Shown here: positions 54,142-63,545 of the stretch, piece after piece
Layout: the number at the start of each line of letters is the position of its first letter
Position numbering within the stretch: position 1 is the first letter of the stretch
NCBI GenBank assembly: GCA_965229765.1
Contig: CBDDJT010000002.1
Span: forward strand, 992,001 to 1,056,000
Direction of reading: 5' to 3'
Source: ASV31 sp965229765
GTDB lineage: Bacteria > Pseudomonadota > Alphaproteobacteria > Rhodobacterales > Rhodobacteraceae
DNA: 64,000 bases
Notes under the pieces: model-generated
Told to the model about the DNA's origin: nothing
Database searches by the model: none
What the model saw: only the letters and a program-made list of their open reading frames with translations
Position numbers and translations under genes: made by a program

Positions 54142-54278
54142 TATCGAAGAGATCTACCGAGACATTTTAGCGGAAGCCGATGGGTGAGGATACTCAGATC
54201 GATTTCCCGGAGCGGATCGACAATCAGCGCAATCCGCTCCGCATCTTGTTGGAATTCGTCCATCTGTTTCAGTCCCAT
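54141..54278 (-). pseudogene. 5' stump of a gene truncated by the IS6 element
   Basis: A 45-codon frame from ATG 54278 (MGLKQMDEFQQDAERIALIV) with a good site GGGGAGA upstream. It runs to the exact edge of the IS, where the first base of the element contributes to its TAG (54141-54143). It is most likely the start of a longer gene whose remainder was lost. Family not recognised. Confidence 0.5.
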
Positions 54279-54343
54279 AATGCGTCTCCCCTGGTGCAGT
54301 AAATGCGATCAGAGGAGCGGAACACATCGGCGAAAGGATCCGT

Positions 54344-55099
54344 TTAGGCGCTAGCTGCCTCGGCGTCGAGGCCCAGGTAGTAGCGTTGAATATCGCTGTT
54401 GTTCCTCAGTTCCTCCGAACTGCCTTCAAGCACTTTTTGCCCACTTTCGATCACATACCCGTAGCTCGAATGCTTGAGAGCGACGACGGAGTTCTGCTCG
54501 ACGAGCAGCATCGTGACACCCTTTTCGCGGTTGATCCGCGAGATGATGTCGAAAATGCTTTTGACGATCATCGGCGCTAGTCCCAGCGAGGGCTCGTCAA
54601 GCAGGATGAGCTTTGGTTCGGCGACAAGCGCGCGCCCGATGGCCAGCATCTGTTGCTCGCCGCCGGACAGGAAGCCCGCCTGTTGATGGCACCGCTCCTT
54701 GAGGATCGGGAAATAGCTGTAGACCTCTTCGAAGGCCTCCGCCTTCTTACGGGCCGACTTGCAGGCAAAGGTCGCGGCAATGAGGTTTTCCTCGACGGTT
54801 AGCGTCGAAAACACGTGCCGGCCCTCGCGGACCTGAAAGGTGCCGCGCCGCACGATCTCGTGCGGCGCGCGCTTGAGTATGCTGTCTCCGGCGATGCGGA
54901 TATCGCCACCGACGATACGACCGTTCTCGAGTGGCAGGAACCCCGAAATCGCCTTCAACGTGGTCGTCTTGCCGGCACCATTGGCCCCGAGAAGTGCCAC
55001 GATGGCGCCTTCGGGAACCTCCAGGCTGAGGTCTTCCAGGGCACGGATCGTGCCCTGGTACATGACCTCGAGATTCTTGATTTCGAGAGCGGTCGACAT
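54344..55099 (-). CDS. livF: Branched-chain-type ABC transporter ATPase, LivF
   Basis: A protein of 251 residues, slightly longer than usual. Walker A GANGAGKTT, signature LSGGEQQML, Walker B LILLDEPSLGLAP, switch region LLVEQNSVVALKHSSYGYVIESG. Second ATPase of the HAAT importer, last gene of the operon; 4 nt after the binding protein stop. Confidence 0.93.
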   Translation of the reverse strand: MSTALEIKNLEVMYQGTIRALEDLSLEVPEGAIVALLGANGAGKTTTLKAISGFLPLENGRIVGGDIRIAGDSILKRAPHEIVRRGTFQVREGRHVFSTLTVEENLIAATFACKSARKKAEAFEEVYSYFPILKERCHQQAGFLSGGEQQMLAIGRALVAEPKLILLDEPSLGLAPMIVKSIFDIISRINREKGVTMLLVEQNSVVALKHSSYGYVIESGQKVLEGSSEELRNNSDIQRYYLGLDAEAASA

Positions 55100-55103
55100 C
55101 GGC

Positions 55104-56306
55104 TTATTTTACCTTCAGCCAGTCGGAAATCGCTTCCGAGGTCAGCGTGCCGTCATCGGCGACATTCCAACGGATGACCTGCCCGATGCCGACTTCATGT
55201 CCTGAGAAGTCGATGGGCATGCCGATCAGGCCGCCGGTGTCCCAGTTCTCGACGGCTTCGAGTGCAGCGACGAGGTTGTCGCCATTCACTTCGAGACCGG
55301 CGTCGATCACGTCTTCGGTTGCCTTGGCAGCGATCATGCCGCCGAGCCAGCCGTTCACATAGCCCGACCGGACGTTGCCGTCGAAATCGGGATTCCGCTT
55401 CGTCTGCATCTCCGCGACGACATCGACCATCTCGCCTTCGCCGATATTGGTGTCGGTCTCGAAGACCTTGACCATGACAAGGCCGTCGGCGACCTCGAGC
55501 AGTTCTTCGAGCTTTTCATGCTCGTTCTGCCACATGCTCGTCATGAAGGTGACGTCGCCCATGCCGAAATCCTGCATCAGACGGATCATCTCGGGCCAGA
55601 CCGCGAAGGAATAGCCGTGGAAGATCACATGCGTCGGGCGTGCCGACCGCATGGCCAGCGCGAAGGTGCTGACATCGGCCTCGACGAAGTTGCTCTGCAG
55701 GATCTCGACGACCTCGACGCCCTGAATTTCGGCCTCATCCTTGGCATCCTCGATCCCATCCCGGCCAAGCGAGATGGTCGAATGCATGATCACCAGCCGC
55801 GCGTCTGCGGCTTCGCCGCTGTCGGCGATGTGCCGAACCAGCATGCGCAGCTGGTCGCCATAGGTCGCCCCGGCGACGAAGTAGTAGGGATAGCGCTCAG
55901 GATCGGCCAGTTCAGAGGCAAAGGACCCGCCGCCCGTCAACACCTTGTGCTGGGCGTTGTTCTCGGGCGAGATCGCCTGGATCATGCCGGTCGAGTCCCC
56001 GAAGACGAAGCTGACATTACCCTCGGTCATGGCCCGCTTGAAGTTGCCGGCGGCGACGTCGACCTTGAAGGTCGTGTCGGTCACGGTCAGGTCGATCGGG
56101 CGCCCGCGAATGCCGCCCTGTTCGTTCTTCCAGGCCACGTAATCCTCGAAACCCTGGCCCTGGGGGATGCCTCCGTAGGACGCTGGCCCCGAAAGGTCCA
56201 CATGGACGCTCCAATGCACCGGTTCGCCGTCTTGTGCGACCGCCGCGCCGGTGAGGCCAAGTGTGAGCGCGAGTGTCTTGGCCAGCCCCTTCCATAGGTA
56301 CGTCAT
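55104..56306 (-). CDS. Branched-chain-type ABC transporter solute-binding protein
   Basis: A protein of 400 residues with signal peptide MTYLWKGLAKTLALTLGLTG (cleavage near AVAQ). The type I periplasmic fold reads VHVDLSGPASYGGIPQGQGF, then YVAWKNEQGGIRGRPIDLTV, as in the LivJ/amide/aromatic-acid receptor group. The ligand may be an aromatic or alicyclic carboxylate rather than an amino acid given the CoA-ligase and SDR genes upstream. A 7-bp hairpin (56366-56382) lies between it and livM. Confidence 0.9.
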   Translation of the reverse strand: MTYLWKGLAKTLALTLGLTGAAVAQDGEPVHWSVHVDLSGPASYGGIPQGQGFEDYVAWKNEQGGIRGRPIDLTVTDTTFKVDVAAGNFKRAMTEGNVSFVFGDSTGMIQAISPENNAQHKVLTGGGSFASELADPERYPYYFVAGATYGDQLRMLVRHIADSGEAADARLVIMHSTISLGRDGIEDAKDEAEIQGVEVVEILQSNFVEADVSTFALAMRSARPTHVIFHGYSFAVWPEMIRLMQDFGMGDVTFMTSMWQNEHEKLEELLEVADGLVMVKVFETDTNIGEGEMVDVVAEMQTKRNPDFDGNVRSGYVNGWLGGMIAAKATEDVIDAGLEVNGDNLVAALEAVENWDTGGLIGMPIDFSGHEVGIGQVIRWNVADDGTLTSEAISDWLKVK

Positions 56307-56391
56307 CGTCGTTTCTCCTCCATTGAACTGGCGCGGTCCGTCTTACCGACGCCATGTTTTGACTGTCCGGCGGATCGCCGGAAGCCACTCT

Positions 56392-57447
56392 TCACCCGGT
56401 TCTCCGCGGGTTGATGAATTTGCGTTGTGCGCGTTCCCAAAGATGCGCGATGCCCCGTGGCTCGAAGAGCAGGAAGGCCACGATCAGCAGGCCGAAGATC
56501 GTCTCGCGTAGGGGAACAAGGATCAGCGAGGTGTCGAAGCCGAACGTATCGCTCAGGGCCAACAGGGTGAGGCGCAGAAGCTCTGGCACCACGGTCATGA
56601 AGATCGCGCCGAGAACGGAGCCAAGCATCGATCCCTGGCCGCCGACAATCACCGCGGCGAGAAAGAAAATCGAAACCTGAAGGCTGAACTGTTCGGGCGT
56701 GACGTATTTGTTGAAATAGACCAGAAGCCCGCCGGCGATGCCGGCCAGAAACGAGCCGAACGCGAACGCCAGAAGCTTGTAGAACACGATATGAACGCCG
56801 AGCACCGCGGCGGTGAGATCTCTTTCGCGCACCGCGACGAACGCGCGCCCCACGCGGGACCGGATCACGTTGGCGGTGAAGATCGTCGAGACAATCAGCA
56901 CGGCCAGAATCAGGTAGTACATGGTGGAATCGGTCGCCAGCTGAAAGCCGAGGAGCCGCGCGGGATCGATGGTAAGGCCGACATCGCCATTCGTGACGCT
57001 GTCCCAATGCACGAAGACGAACATCAGGATGAACTGTGCCGCAAGCGTCGCCACAACGAGGTAGAGACCCCGGATCCGAAGCGACGGCAGACCGAAGCCC
57101 ACACCAACAATCGCCGTCACGAACCCTGCAAGGGGAATGGCGATCCAGAATGGCAGATTGAGATGGATCTGGCTGAGCGCCGCCGTGTAGGCGCCGACCC
57201 CCATGAAAGCTGCATGGCCAAGGGAAAGCAGGCCGGTATACCCCATCATCACGTTGAGGCCGTAAACCGCGATGACGTTTATTCCGAGAATGCAAAGGAA
57301 GTAGACCCAGAACGCCGGAGCGATGGCGGGAAGCATCATAAGGACGACGATCAGCAGGCCGTACTTCACGATCGAGGCGCGGGTGTAGCCGTCGTTCGGA
57401 GCGGTGGCCACGTCCGGGCCCTGGTCAGGATTGGACAGCTCTGTCAT
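56392..57447 (-). CDS. livM: Branched-chain-type ABC transporter permease, LivM
   Basis: A protein of 351 residues with 9-10 membrane segments. Signature stretches are MGYTGLLSLGHAAFMGVGAYTAA and RSRVGRAFVAVRERDLTAAVLG; the end reads RRTG. Its ATG shares one base with the livH TGA. Confidence 0.93.
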   Translation of the reverse strand: MTELSNPDQGPDVATAPNDGYTRASIVKYGLLIVVLMMLPAIAPAFWVYFLCILGINVIAVYGLNVMMGYTGLLSLGHAAFMGVGAYTAALSQIHLNLPFWIAIPLAGFVTAIVGVGFGLPSLRIRGLYLVVATLAAQFILMFVFVHWDSVTNGDVGLTIDPARLLGFQLATDSTMYYLILAVLIVSTIFTANVIRSRVGRAFVAVRERDLTAAVLGVHIVFYKLLAFAFGSFLAGIAGGLLVYFNKYVTPEQFSLQVSIFFLAAVIVGGQGSMLGSVLGAIFMTVVPELLRLTLLALSDTFGFDTSLILVPLRETIFGLLIVAFLLFEPRGIAHLWERAQRKFINPRRTG

Positions 57448-58319
57448 CAGATGCGCTCAACTTCCTTGGTGCCGAAAAGACCCGTCGGACGTACCAGAAG
57501 GACGAGCAGGACGAGGATGTAGGGCGTGACCTCGCGGAACTCGCCGCCCAGGAAGAGGCCGGTCATCGCCTCCAGCCAGCCGATGATCAGGCCGGCGAGA
57601 AGGCACCCGCCGATGCTGTTCAGGCCACCGAGAATGATCACCGACAAGATGTTGAGCACGATGAACCCCATATGCGGGGTCAGCGAGTTCACGTTCGCCA
57701 CCATGATGCCGCTGATGCAGCCCGTCACCGCGGCGATGACCCAGGAGAACTGGATCACGCGGCGGACGTCGATGCCCATCGAGTAAGAGGTGATCTGGTC
57801 CGCAGCCGCAGCCCTGAGTGCGACCCCGGCACGGGAGTAGCGCAGATAGAGAATGAGCGAGACGATGAGGATCATCGCGATGGCGAAGGCGCGAGCCGAC
57901 TTTCCCGGAATGAAGATCTCGCCCAGCATCACCGGATCGCGCGCCAGCATGGCAGGCACCTGCCGGTCTTCGGGGCCCCAGATCAGGCTGATCACCCCGC
58001 GCAGGATGCTGCCCACGCCGAATGTGACCATCACGATGGCGATGAAGGGTTGTCCGACCATCGGACGCAAGACCGAGCGTTCGATGAACAAGGCGACGGC
58101 GACAGAGCCGATAAGGGCCGCGATCAGGCCCGCCAGGATCCCGAAAGCGTATGTGACGGCGAAGGCGTAGAACAGGTAGGCCGACAGGGTCATCATTTCG
58201 CCCATGGCAAAATTGAACGTGTGGCTGGCACGGAAGATGATGATGATCCCGATCGCAATCAGCGCATACAGACCGCCTGTCGCGATACCGAGGGCGCTGT
58301 AATCGAGGATAAGTGTCAT
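57447..58319 (-). CDS. livH: Branched-chain-type ABC transporter permease, LivH
   Basis: A protein of 290 residues with 8 membrane segments. The start (LDYSALGIATGGLYALIAIG) and SRAGVALRAAAADQITSYSMGID, then ILGGLNSIGGCLLAGLIIGW, are typical LivH regions. Forms the channel with LivM. Confidence 0.93.
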   Translation of the reverse strand: MTLILDYSALGIATGGLYALIAIGIIIIFRASHTFNFAMGEMMTLSAYLFYAFAVTYAFGILAGLIAALIGSVAVALFIERSVLRPMVGQPFIAIVMVTFGVGSILRGVISLIWGPEDRQVPAMLARDPVMLGEIFIPGKSARAFAIAMILIVSLILYLRYSRAGVALRAAAADQITSYSMGIDVRRVIQFSWVIAAVTGCISGIMVANVNSLTPHMGFIVLNILSVIILGGLNSIGGCLLAGLIIGWLEAMTGLFLGGEFREVTPYILVLLVLLVRPTGLFGTKEVERI

Positions 58320-58344
58320 TGTTTCTGCTCCTCCCGAAGTCAGG

Positions 58345-59124
58345 TCAGGCGGCCGACTGGTCCTCGTCGGCTTCGCCCAGATAGGCTTCGATTACCGCGG
58401 GATCGCAGGCGACTTCTTCGGGTGTTCCCTCGGCAATCGGTTTTCCGAAAGACAGAACGATGATCCGGTCCGAGATGCCCATGACCATGCTCATGTCATG
58501 CTCGATGAGAAGAACGGTCGTGCCCCACTTTCTCTTGGCCTCGACGATGAGCTCTCCCATGTCGCGCTTTTCTTCGCGGTGCATGCCGGCAACCGGCTCG
58601 TCCAGCATGAGGATCTTGGGACGCATCACCAGGCCACGTGCCAGTTCCACGCGCTTCTGCAAGCCATAGGGCAGGTCTTCGACCGAGTGGTTCTGCACGT
58701 GACGCAAACCGACGAAGTCGACGATCTCTTTCTGGATGTCGTTTGCAAGGTCTTCTTCTTCTCGCCGGGCAGAACGCGTTCGAAACCCCGCGGTGAGCAC
58801 CCCTGCCTTCATCTGCGTGTGCGCACCCAGCTTGATATTGTCGAGAACGGTCATCCCGCGAAAAAGCGCGATATTCTGAAATGTGCGCGACATTCCCCGA
58901 TACGCCCGCTTTGGCGGTGAAAGCCTCGAGATATCCTCGCCATCGAGGGTCACCTTGCCGGAGGTCGGCATGTAGAAGCCCGAGACCACGTTGAAAAGGC
59001 TCGTCTTGCCCGCCCCGTTGGGGCCGATGATGGAGGTGATCTTTCCGGTTTCGGCATCGACGCTGACGCCGTTGAGCGCTTTCACGCCGCCGAAGCTCAG
59101 CACGACCTGATCGACCTTCAGCAT
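58345..59124 (-). CDS. livG: Branched-chain-type ABC transporter ATPase, LivG
   Basis: A protein of 259 residues. Walker A GPNGAGKTSLFNVVSGFY, the LivG-typical ISRLSPPKRAYRGMSRTFQN and LPYGLQKRVELARGLVMRPK around the signature, Walker B ILMLDEPVAGMH, switch His in IEHDMSMVMG. First gene of the livGHM-SBP-livF operon. Confidence 0.93.
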   Translation of the reverse strand: MLKVDQVVLSFGGVKALNGVSVDAETGKITSIIGPNGAGKTSLFNVVSGFYMPTSGKVTLDGEDISRLSPPKRAYRGMSRTFQNIALFRGMTVLDNIKLGAHTQMKAGVLTAGFRTRSARREEEDLANDIQKEIVDFVGLRHVQNHSVEDLPYGLQKRVELARGLVMRPKILMLDEPVAGMHREEKRDMGELIVEAKRKWGTTVLLIEHDMSMVMGISDRIIVLSFGKPIAEGTPEEVACDPAVIEAYLGEADEDQSAA

Positions 59125-59630
59125 GTCACAGCCTCGTCGCCGAGCGTAAGGACGCGGGTTTTGGACTGGTGGCCATCATGACGGTTTTGCTCCTCTCAAC
59201 CAAAGCGTAACGTGACCGTCGAAAAAAGTCTAACAAACGTTCGATTTTTCGAAAAATAGTCTAAGCACTGATATATATTAATTTTTCCATGGTCCGGCCG
59301 GGTCTTCCGGAGTTTTTTCTGCGCGAAGGTCAAGCAAGAAGACCTTTCCACACATTGCGGACCACGAGGGCCGCGGCGCCCCTCTCCCCCTGATTCCACG
59401 TGTCGACACAAACGGGCCTCGCCCGAGGGAAAAGTGGCGGCGTCGTCCTGATCGAGGACAGCGCAACGCGAGTTTCCAGAAGTGGCCCTTCGCCTACTGG
59501 AAAAGACATTGGAACAGCCGTCGATACGGTTCTGCGGATGCCCGGCCTCGTTGACTCCATAAGTGCGATCCAGTCGCGGAGAGCATGCACCGATGGGCAC
59601 CGCCGGCGGCGCGGGGCCGCTGCAGGAGGC
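59125..59630. other. 506-bp intergenic region with the liv promoter
   Basis: The region near 59215-59290 is markedly AT-rich and holds the palindrome listed separately; the rest is GC-rich with no supported gene. It separates the SDR/CoA-ligase genes from livG, so livG probably has its own promoter. Confidence 0.5.
59245..59256. promoter_or_regulatory. Palindrome upstream of livG
   Basis: TTTTTCGAAAAA is a perfect 12-bp palindrome. It is flanked by AAGTCTAA (59226-59233) and TAGTCTAA (59257-59264), direct copies about 31 nt apart. Candidate operator/promoter of the liv operon, about 120 nt upstream of the livG start. Confidence 0.4.
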
Positions 59631-60368
59631 TCAGTAAAGCGAGATCCCCACGGACCGGCCGCCGTCCAGCGTCAGGATCTGGCCAGTCACGTTGCGTGTG
59701 CGCGGGTCGGCGAAGAAGGCGATGGCGTTGGCAATGTCGTCGGGTTGACCGAGCAATCCCGTCGGTTGTTTGGCGATCAATTCTTCCTGCCGGGCGGGCG
59801 TCAGAGAGCGGAACATCTCGGTCTCGATCAATCCCGGTGCAATCGCGTTCACCATGATCCGCCGCTCGGCCAGGTCCATGGCCATCGACCGCGTCAGACC
59901 GATCACTCCGGCCTTCGAGGTCCCATAAGCCGCGTGCGCATAGCCTGCCAGATAGGCGCGGGAGGCGATGTTGATAATCCGCCCGTCCTCGCCCATCCGC
60001 TTGATGGCTTCCTGCGCCATGACGAAAGTCCCGATGACATTGACCTCGTACATCTGGCGAAAGTCTTCTTCGGTATGGGCGTCGAACTTGCCGTCCCAGA
60101 AGATGGCGGCGTTGTTCACCAGCACGTCGAGACGCTTTAGGCTGCCGACCAACGCGTCGACGGCTGCCCGGTCGGTGATCGACAGGACAGTTGTCACAAC
60201 ATCCGCGTCATCGCGCAGAGAGGCACGCGTTTCTTCAAGCGGCCCCTCTTTTTGATCGACCAGAACCAGCGCGTAACCCTCTTCGGCCAGCCGTCGGGCC
60301 GTGGCGCGACCGATGCCGCCACCGGCGCCGGTGATCAGCGCGCAGCGCCCCTTGCCCGGCGCGCTCAT
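59631..60368 (-). CDS. SDR-family oxidoreductase 1
   Basis: A protein of 245 residues of the classical SDR type. Cofactor loop TGAGGGIG, NNAAIFWDG, catalytic Tyr/Lys in YGTSK and Ser in NIASRAY, C-terminal LTLDGG. The acidic VDQ after the second strand suggests NAD. Relatives are alcohol or 3-hydroxyacyl dehydrogenases. Overlaps the next SDR gene by 4 nt. Confidence 0.9.
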   Translation of the reverse strand: MSAPGKGRCALITGAGGGIGRATARRLAEEGYALVLVDQKEGPLEETRASLRDDADVVTTVLSITDRAAVDALVGSLKRLDVLVNNAAIFWDGKFDAHTEEDFRQMYEVNVIGTFVMAQEAIKRMGEDGRIINIASRAYLAGYAHAAYGTSKAGVIGLTRSMAMDLAERRIMVNAIAPGLIETEMFRSLTPARQEELIAKQPTGLLGQPDDIANAIAFFADPRTRNVTGQILTLDGGRSVGISLY

Positions 60369-61159
60369 GCGCTTTGGTCCCAGTCGACGGGAAGCACGAA
60401 GGTTTCCGTCAGTCCGCCGTCCACGGTCAGGATGTGGCCGTTCATGTAACTTGATGCCCGCGAGGCCATGAAGGCGACAACGCCACCGGCCTCTTCCGGC
60501 GCGCCCCAGCGGTTAAGGGGTATCCGGTTCGAGACACCGCGTTCGTAGCCAGGCTTGGCGAGGATCGGCTCGTTGATCTCGGTCGTGAAATAGCCGGGCG
60601 CCATCATGTTGACGGTGATCCCGTCCGGCCCCAGTTCGGCCGCCAGCGCGCGCGTCATGCCGGCCACGCCATGCTTGCTGGCGGTGTAGGCGGTGACGTT
60701 CTCGCGCCCGACCACGGCGAGGGCCGAGCCGATGTTGACGATGCGGCCATAGCCGGCCTTGCGCATGTGGCCCGCCGCCTCGCGGCACAGCAGATAGGTG
60801 GCGTTGACGTTGGTGCGAAAGACCCGGTCCCAGGTCTCGACCTTCGCTTCGGGCAGCGGCTCCCAGGCGTTGATGCCGGCGTTGTTGACAAGGATATCCA
60901 GACGTCCATCGGACTGGATCACCTGCGCGATGGCGGCGACGCAGGCGGGGCTTTCGGCCAGGTCAAAGGGCAGCGCGACCGCGTCGATCCCTTCGGATAT
61001 CATCTGCGCGACCGATTGTTCGAGCCTTTCGACCCCGCGCGCCGTCAGGTAGACTTTTGCGCCGCTTTCGCCGATGGCCCGGGCCATTTCGTATCCAAGC
61101 CCGCGAGAGGCGCCTGTGACGATGGCGACCTGCCCTTCGAGTGAAAACCGATGTGTCAT
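60365..61159 (-). CDS. SDR-family oxidoreductase 2
   Basis: A protein of 264 residues. Cofactor loop TGASRGLG, NNAGINAWEP, active site Ser in NIGSALAV and YTASK, C-terminal LTVDGG. An Arg in TARGVERL after the second strand may suggest NADP. Close in pattern to the third SDR; both share an INAWEPL/IIAWEPL stretch, so they are probably duplicates within one pathway. Confidence 0.9.
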   Translation of the reverse strand: MTHRFSLEGQVAIVTGASRGLGYEMARAIGESGAKVYLTARGVERLEQSVAQMISEGIDAVALPFDLAESPACVAAIAQVIQSDGRLDILVNNAGINAWEPLPEAKVETWDRVFRTNVNATYLLCREAAGHMRKAGYGRIVNIGSALAVVGRENVTAYTASKHGVAGMTRALAAELGPDGITVNMMAPGYFTTEINEPILAKPGYERGVSNRIPLNRWGAPEEAGGVVAFMASRASSYMNGHILTVDGGLTETFVLPVDWDQSA

Positions 61160-61168
61160 GCTGCCCCC

Positions 61169-61951
61169 TCAGACCGCGAGTTCGAATTTGAAGCTGGCCT
61201 GGATGCCACCGTCCACATGGATCACCTGCCCGGTGGTATAGCTGGAGGCTTCGGAGGCAAGATAGATCAGCGTGCCGACCAGTTCCGTGGGGTCCCCCCA
61301 ACGCTCCATCGGTGTCACGCCGTTGACGGCCTCGGCATAGCCCGGTTTGGACGTGATGGACTTGTTGATGTCCGACGCGAAATAGCCCGGGGCGATGACG
61401 TTCGCGGTGATCCCGTCGCGACCCAGTTCCGCCGCCAGCGACCGGGTGAGGCCGACGATGGCGGATTTCGACGCGCAGTAGGCGTGCAGCTTCGACCGCC
61501 CGACGGTCGAGAGAACCGATCCGATGTTGATGATCCGGCCGCCCTGTCCACGCGCGCGCATGTCGTTGGCACAGGCCTGCGCCATGACGAAGCTGGCCTT
61601 GACGTTGGTGTCGAGGATATTCTGCAGGGTCTCTTCGCTGCTGTCTTCCAGCGGCTCCCAGGCGATGATGCCAGCGTCGTTGACGCAGATGTCGACGCGG
61701 CCGAGGTCGGCCACCACCTTGCCCACGCCGGCCTGGATCGCGTCGGTGTCGCGCAGGTCGATGGGCAGGACGGTCGCCTGGCCTCCTGCTTCACCGATCT
61801 CGGCGGCAACGGACGCCAGCTTGTCCTTGTCGCGCGCCACCAGCACCACGTGGGCGCCCGCCCCGGCGAGGCCGAGCGCCATGTGCCGCCCGAGGCCGCG
61901 GCTGGCCCCGGTCACGATGGCCACCTTCCCAGTCACGGAAAACAGATCCAT
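61169..61951 (-). CDS. SDR-family oxidoreductase 3
   Basis: A protein of 260 residues from ATG 61951 (GGGAG upstream). TGASRGLG, then NDAGIIAWEPL, where the usual NNAG is NDAG, active site Ser in NIGSVLSTV and YCASK, C-terminal IHVDGG. A paralogue of SDR 2. Likely acts on an alcohol/ketone or hydroxyacyl-CoA of the CoA-dependent pathway. Confidence 0.9.
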   Translation of the reverse strand: MDLFSVTGKVAIVTGASRGLGRHMALGLAGAGAHVVLVARDKDKLASVAAEIGEAGGQATVLPIDLRDTDAIQAGVGKVVADLGRVDICVNDAGIIAWEPLEDSSEETLQNILDTNVKASFVMAQACANDMRARGQGGRIINIGSVLSTVGRSKLHAYCASKSAIVGLTRSLAAELGRDGITANVIAPGYFASDINKSITSKPGYAEAVNGVTPMERWGDPTELVGTLIYLASEASSYTTGQVIHVDGGIQASFKFELAV

Positions 61952-61980
61952 GCGGATTTCTCCCTTCTTGGTCAGCCCGT

Positions 61981-63534
61981 TCAAGCGGCTCCGTAGAGCC
62001 GCCTGAGCGCGACCTTGTCGATCTTGCCGTTCGGCAACTTGTCGATTTCTTCCACAAACTGGATGTGTCGCGGCTTCTTGTAGCCGGCGATAAGAGTGCG
62101 GCAGTGCGCGATAAGCGCGTCGGCTGTCGGCGCCTCGGCGCCCTTGCGAAGCGAAACAATTGCCTTGACCGCCTCGCCCCACTTTTCGTCCGGCACCGCG
62201 ATGACCGCGGCTTCGTAGACCGCGGGGTGATGCATCAGCGCCTCTTCGACCTCACGGCTGTAGATGTTCTCACCGCCCGAGATCACCATGTCCTTCTTGC
62301 GGTCCACGAGGTAGAGGAACTCTTCGTGATCGAGCCGCCCCATGTCGCCGGTATGGACCCAGCCGTCGCGCAATGTGTCGATCGTGGCGGCGTGGTTGTT
62401 CCAGTAGCCTTTCATCCGGGCCGGCGAGGACAAGAGGATCTCTCCGACCTCGCCCGGCGGAAGCTCGTTGCCATTGTCGTCGACGATCTTCACCTTCACC
62501 GTCGGCGAGGCCTGACCGACCGAACCGAGGATCTCGAGGTCCCGCTCCGTGCCGTCGGGGCGATGCTGATGCGTCAGAAGCGTGGTCCCCGGCCCTTCGG
62601 TCTGGCCGAACTGCTGCTGGAAGACCGGGCCCATCAGCGTCAGCCCGCGGCGCAGGACGGTCAACGGCATCGGTGCGGCGGCATAGACGACCATGCGAAG
62701 ATGACTTAGATCGGTTGTCGAGACTTCCGGAGCCTCGAGCAGGGTCTGGATCATCGTCGGCGCCATGTGCGTGACGCTGATCTTCTCTTCCTCGAGGGTC
62801 TTCAGCACCGCCTGCGGATCGAAACCGCGCTGCAGGACGACTGTCCCGGCGCGCCAGTGCTGGGCGTTCTGGATGATCTTCGCCCCGATATGAAAGAGCG
62901 GCATCATGATGAGCAGCCGGTCGTCCGGTCCGTTGCGCTGATCGGATCCCAGGATCTCGGCCCCCGCGACCGATCCGGCCTGCGTCAGCATCACCCCCTT
63001 GGGCTTGCCGGTAGTGCCGGAGGTGTAGATCAGGTAGGCGATATCCTCGGGGCGTGACCGGTAGGGCAGATCATCCGCGTCGCCCGTGGCCACCAGATCC
63101 TCGTAGACTTGCGTATCTGCCTGCGCACCGTCGATGCAGACGAAATGCTCGACGCTCGTTAGATCCGGCCGCATCTGGGCCACGGCGTCGGCATAGTCGG
63201 CCTCGTAGATCAGGATCTTCGCGCCACCGTCATTGATGATGTGCAGCATCTCGGGCACGGCAAGCCGCCAGTTGACGGTCGCCGCGATCAGGCCGGAGAG
63301 TTCTATCGCGCCGTAGACTTCATGATATTCTAGGCGGTTCTGTGAGAGGATCGCCACCCGGTCCTGTCGCCGCAACCCCAGCCTCGCAAGCGCCGAGGCG
63401 AGCCGCGCCGCCCGGTCCCGGAACTCGGCATGGGTCATCCGCCGGCCCCGCCAGACAAAGGCCGTCTGGTCCGGATACTTGCGGGCGTTCGCTTCGATCA
63501 TGTCGCCGAGCGTGGCGGCGGTCCGCGGTTCCAT
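61981..63534 (-). CDS. Acyl-CoA synthetase/ligase (AMP-binding)
   Basis: A protein of 517 residues. A3 motif YTSGTTGKPKGVM, A5-like QQFGQTEG, A7 WVHTGDMG, A8 LVDRKKDMVISGGENIYSREVEE, and the A10 lysine in LPNGKIDKVALR. Activates a carboxylic acid to its CoA thioester via the acyl-adenylate. With SDRs and a hydratase next to it, and an importer downstream, it likely starts degradation of the imported acid. Confidence 0.92.
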   Translation of the reverse strand: MEPRTAATLGDMIEANARKYPDQTAFVWRGRRMTHAEFRDRAARLASALARLGLRRQDRVAILSQNRLEYHEVYGAIELSGLIAATVNWRLAVPEMLHIINDGGAKILIYEADYADAVAQMRPDLTSVEHFVCIDGAQADTQVYEDLVATGDADDLPYRSRPEDIAYLIYTSGTTGKPKGVMLTQAGSVAGAEILGSDQRNGPDDRLLIMMPLFHIGAKIIQNAQHWRAGTVVLQRGFDPQAVLKTLEEEKISVTHMAPTMIQTLLEAPEVSTTDLSHLRMVVYAAAPMPLTVLRRGLTLMGPVFQQQFGQTEGPGTTLLTHQHRPDGTERDLEILGSVGQASPTVKVKIVDDNGNELPPGEVGEILLSSPARMKGYWNNHAATIDTLRDGWVHTGDMGRLDHEEFLYLVDRKKDMVISGGENIYSREVEEALMHHPAVYEAAVIAVPDEKWGEAVKAIVSLRKGAEAPTADALIAHCRTLIAGYKKPRHIQFVEEIDKLPNGKIDKVALRRLYGAA

Positions 63535-63545
63535 ATCGTGAAATC

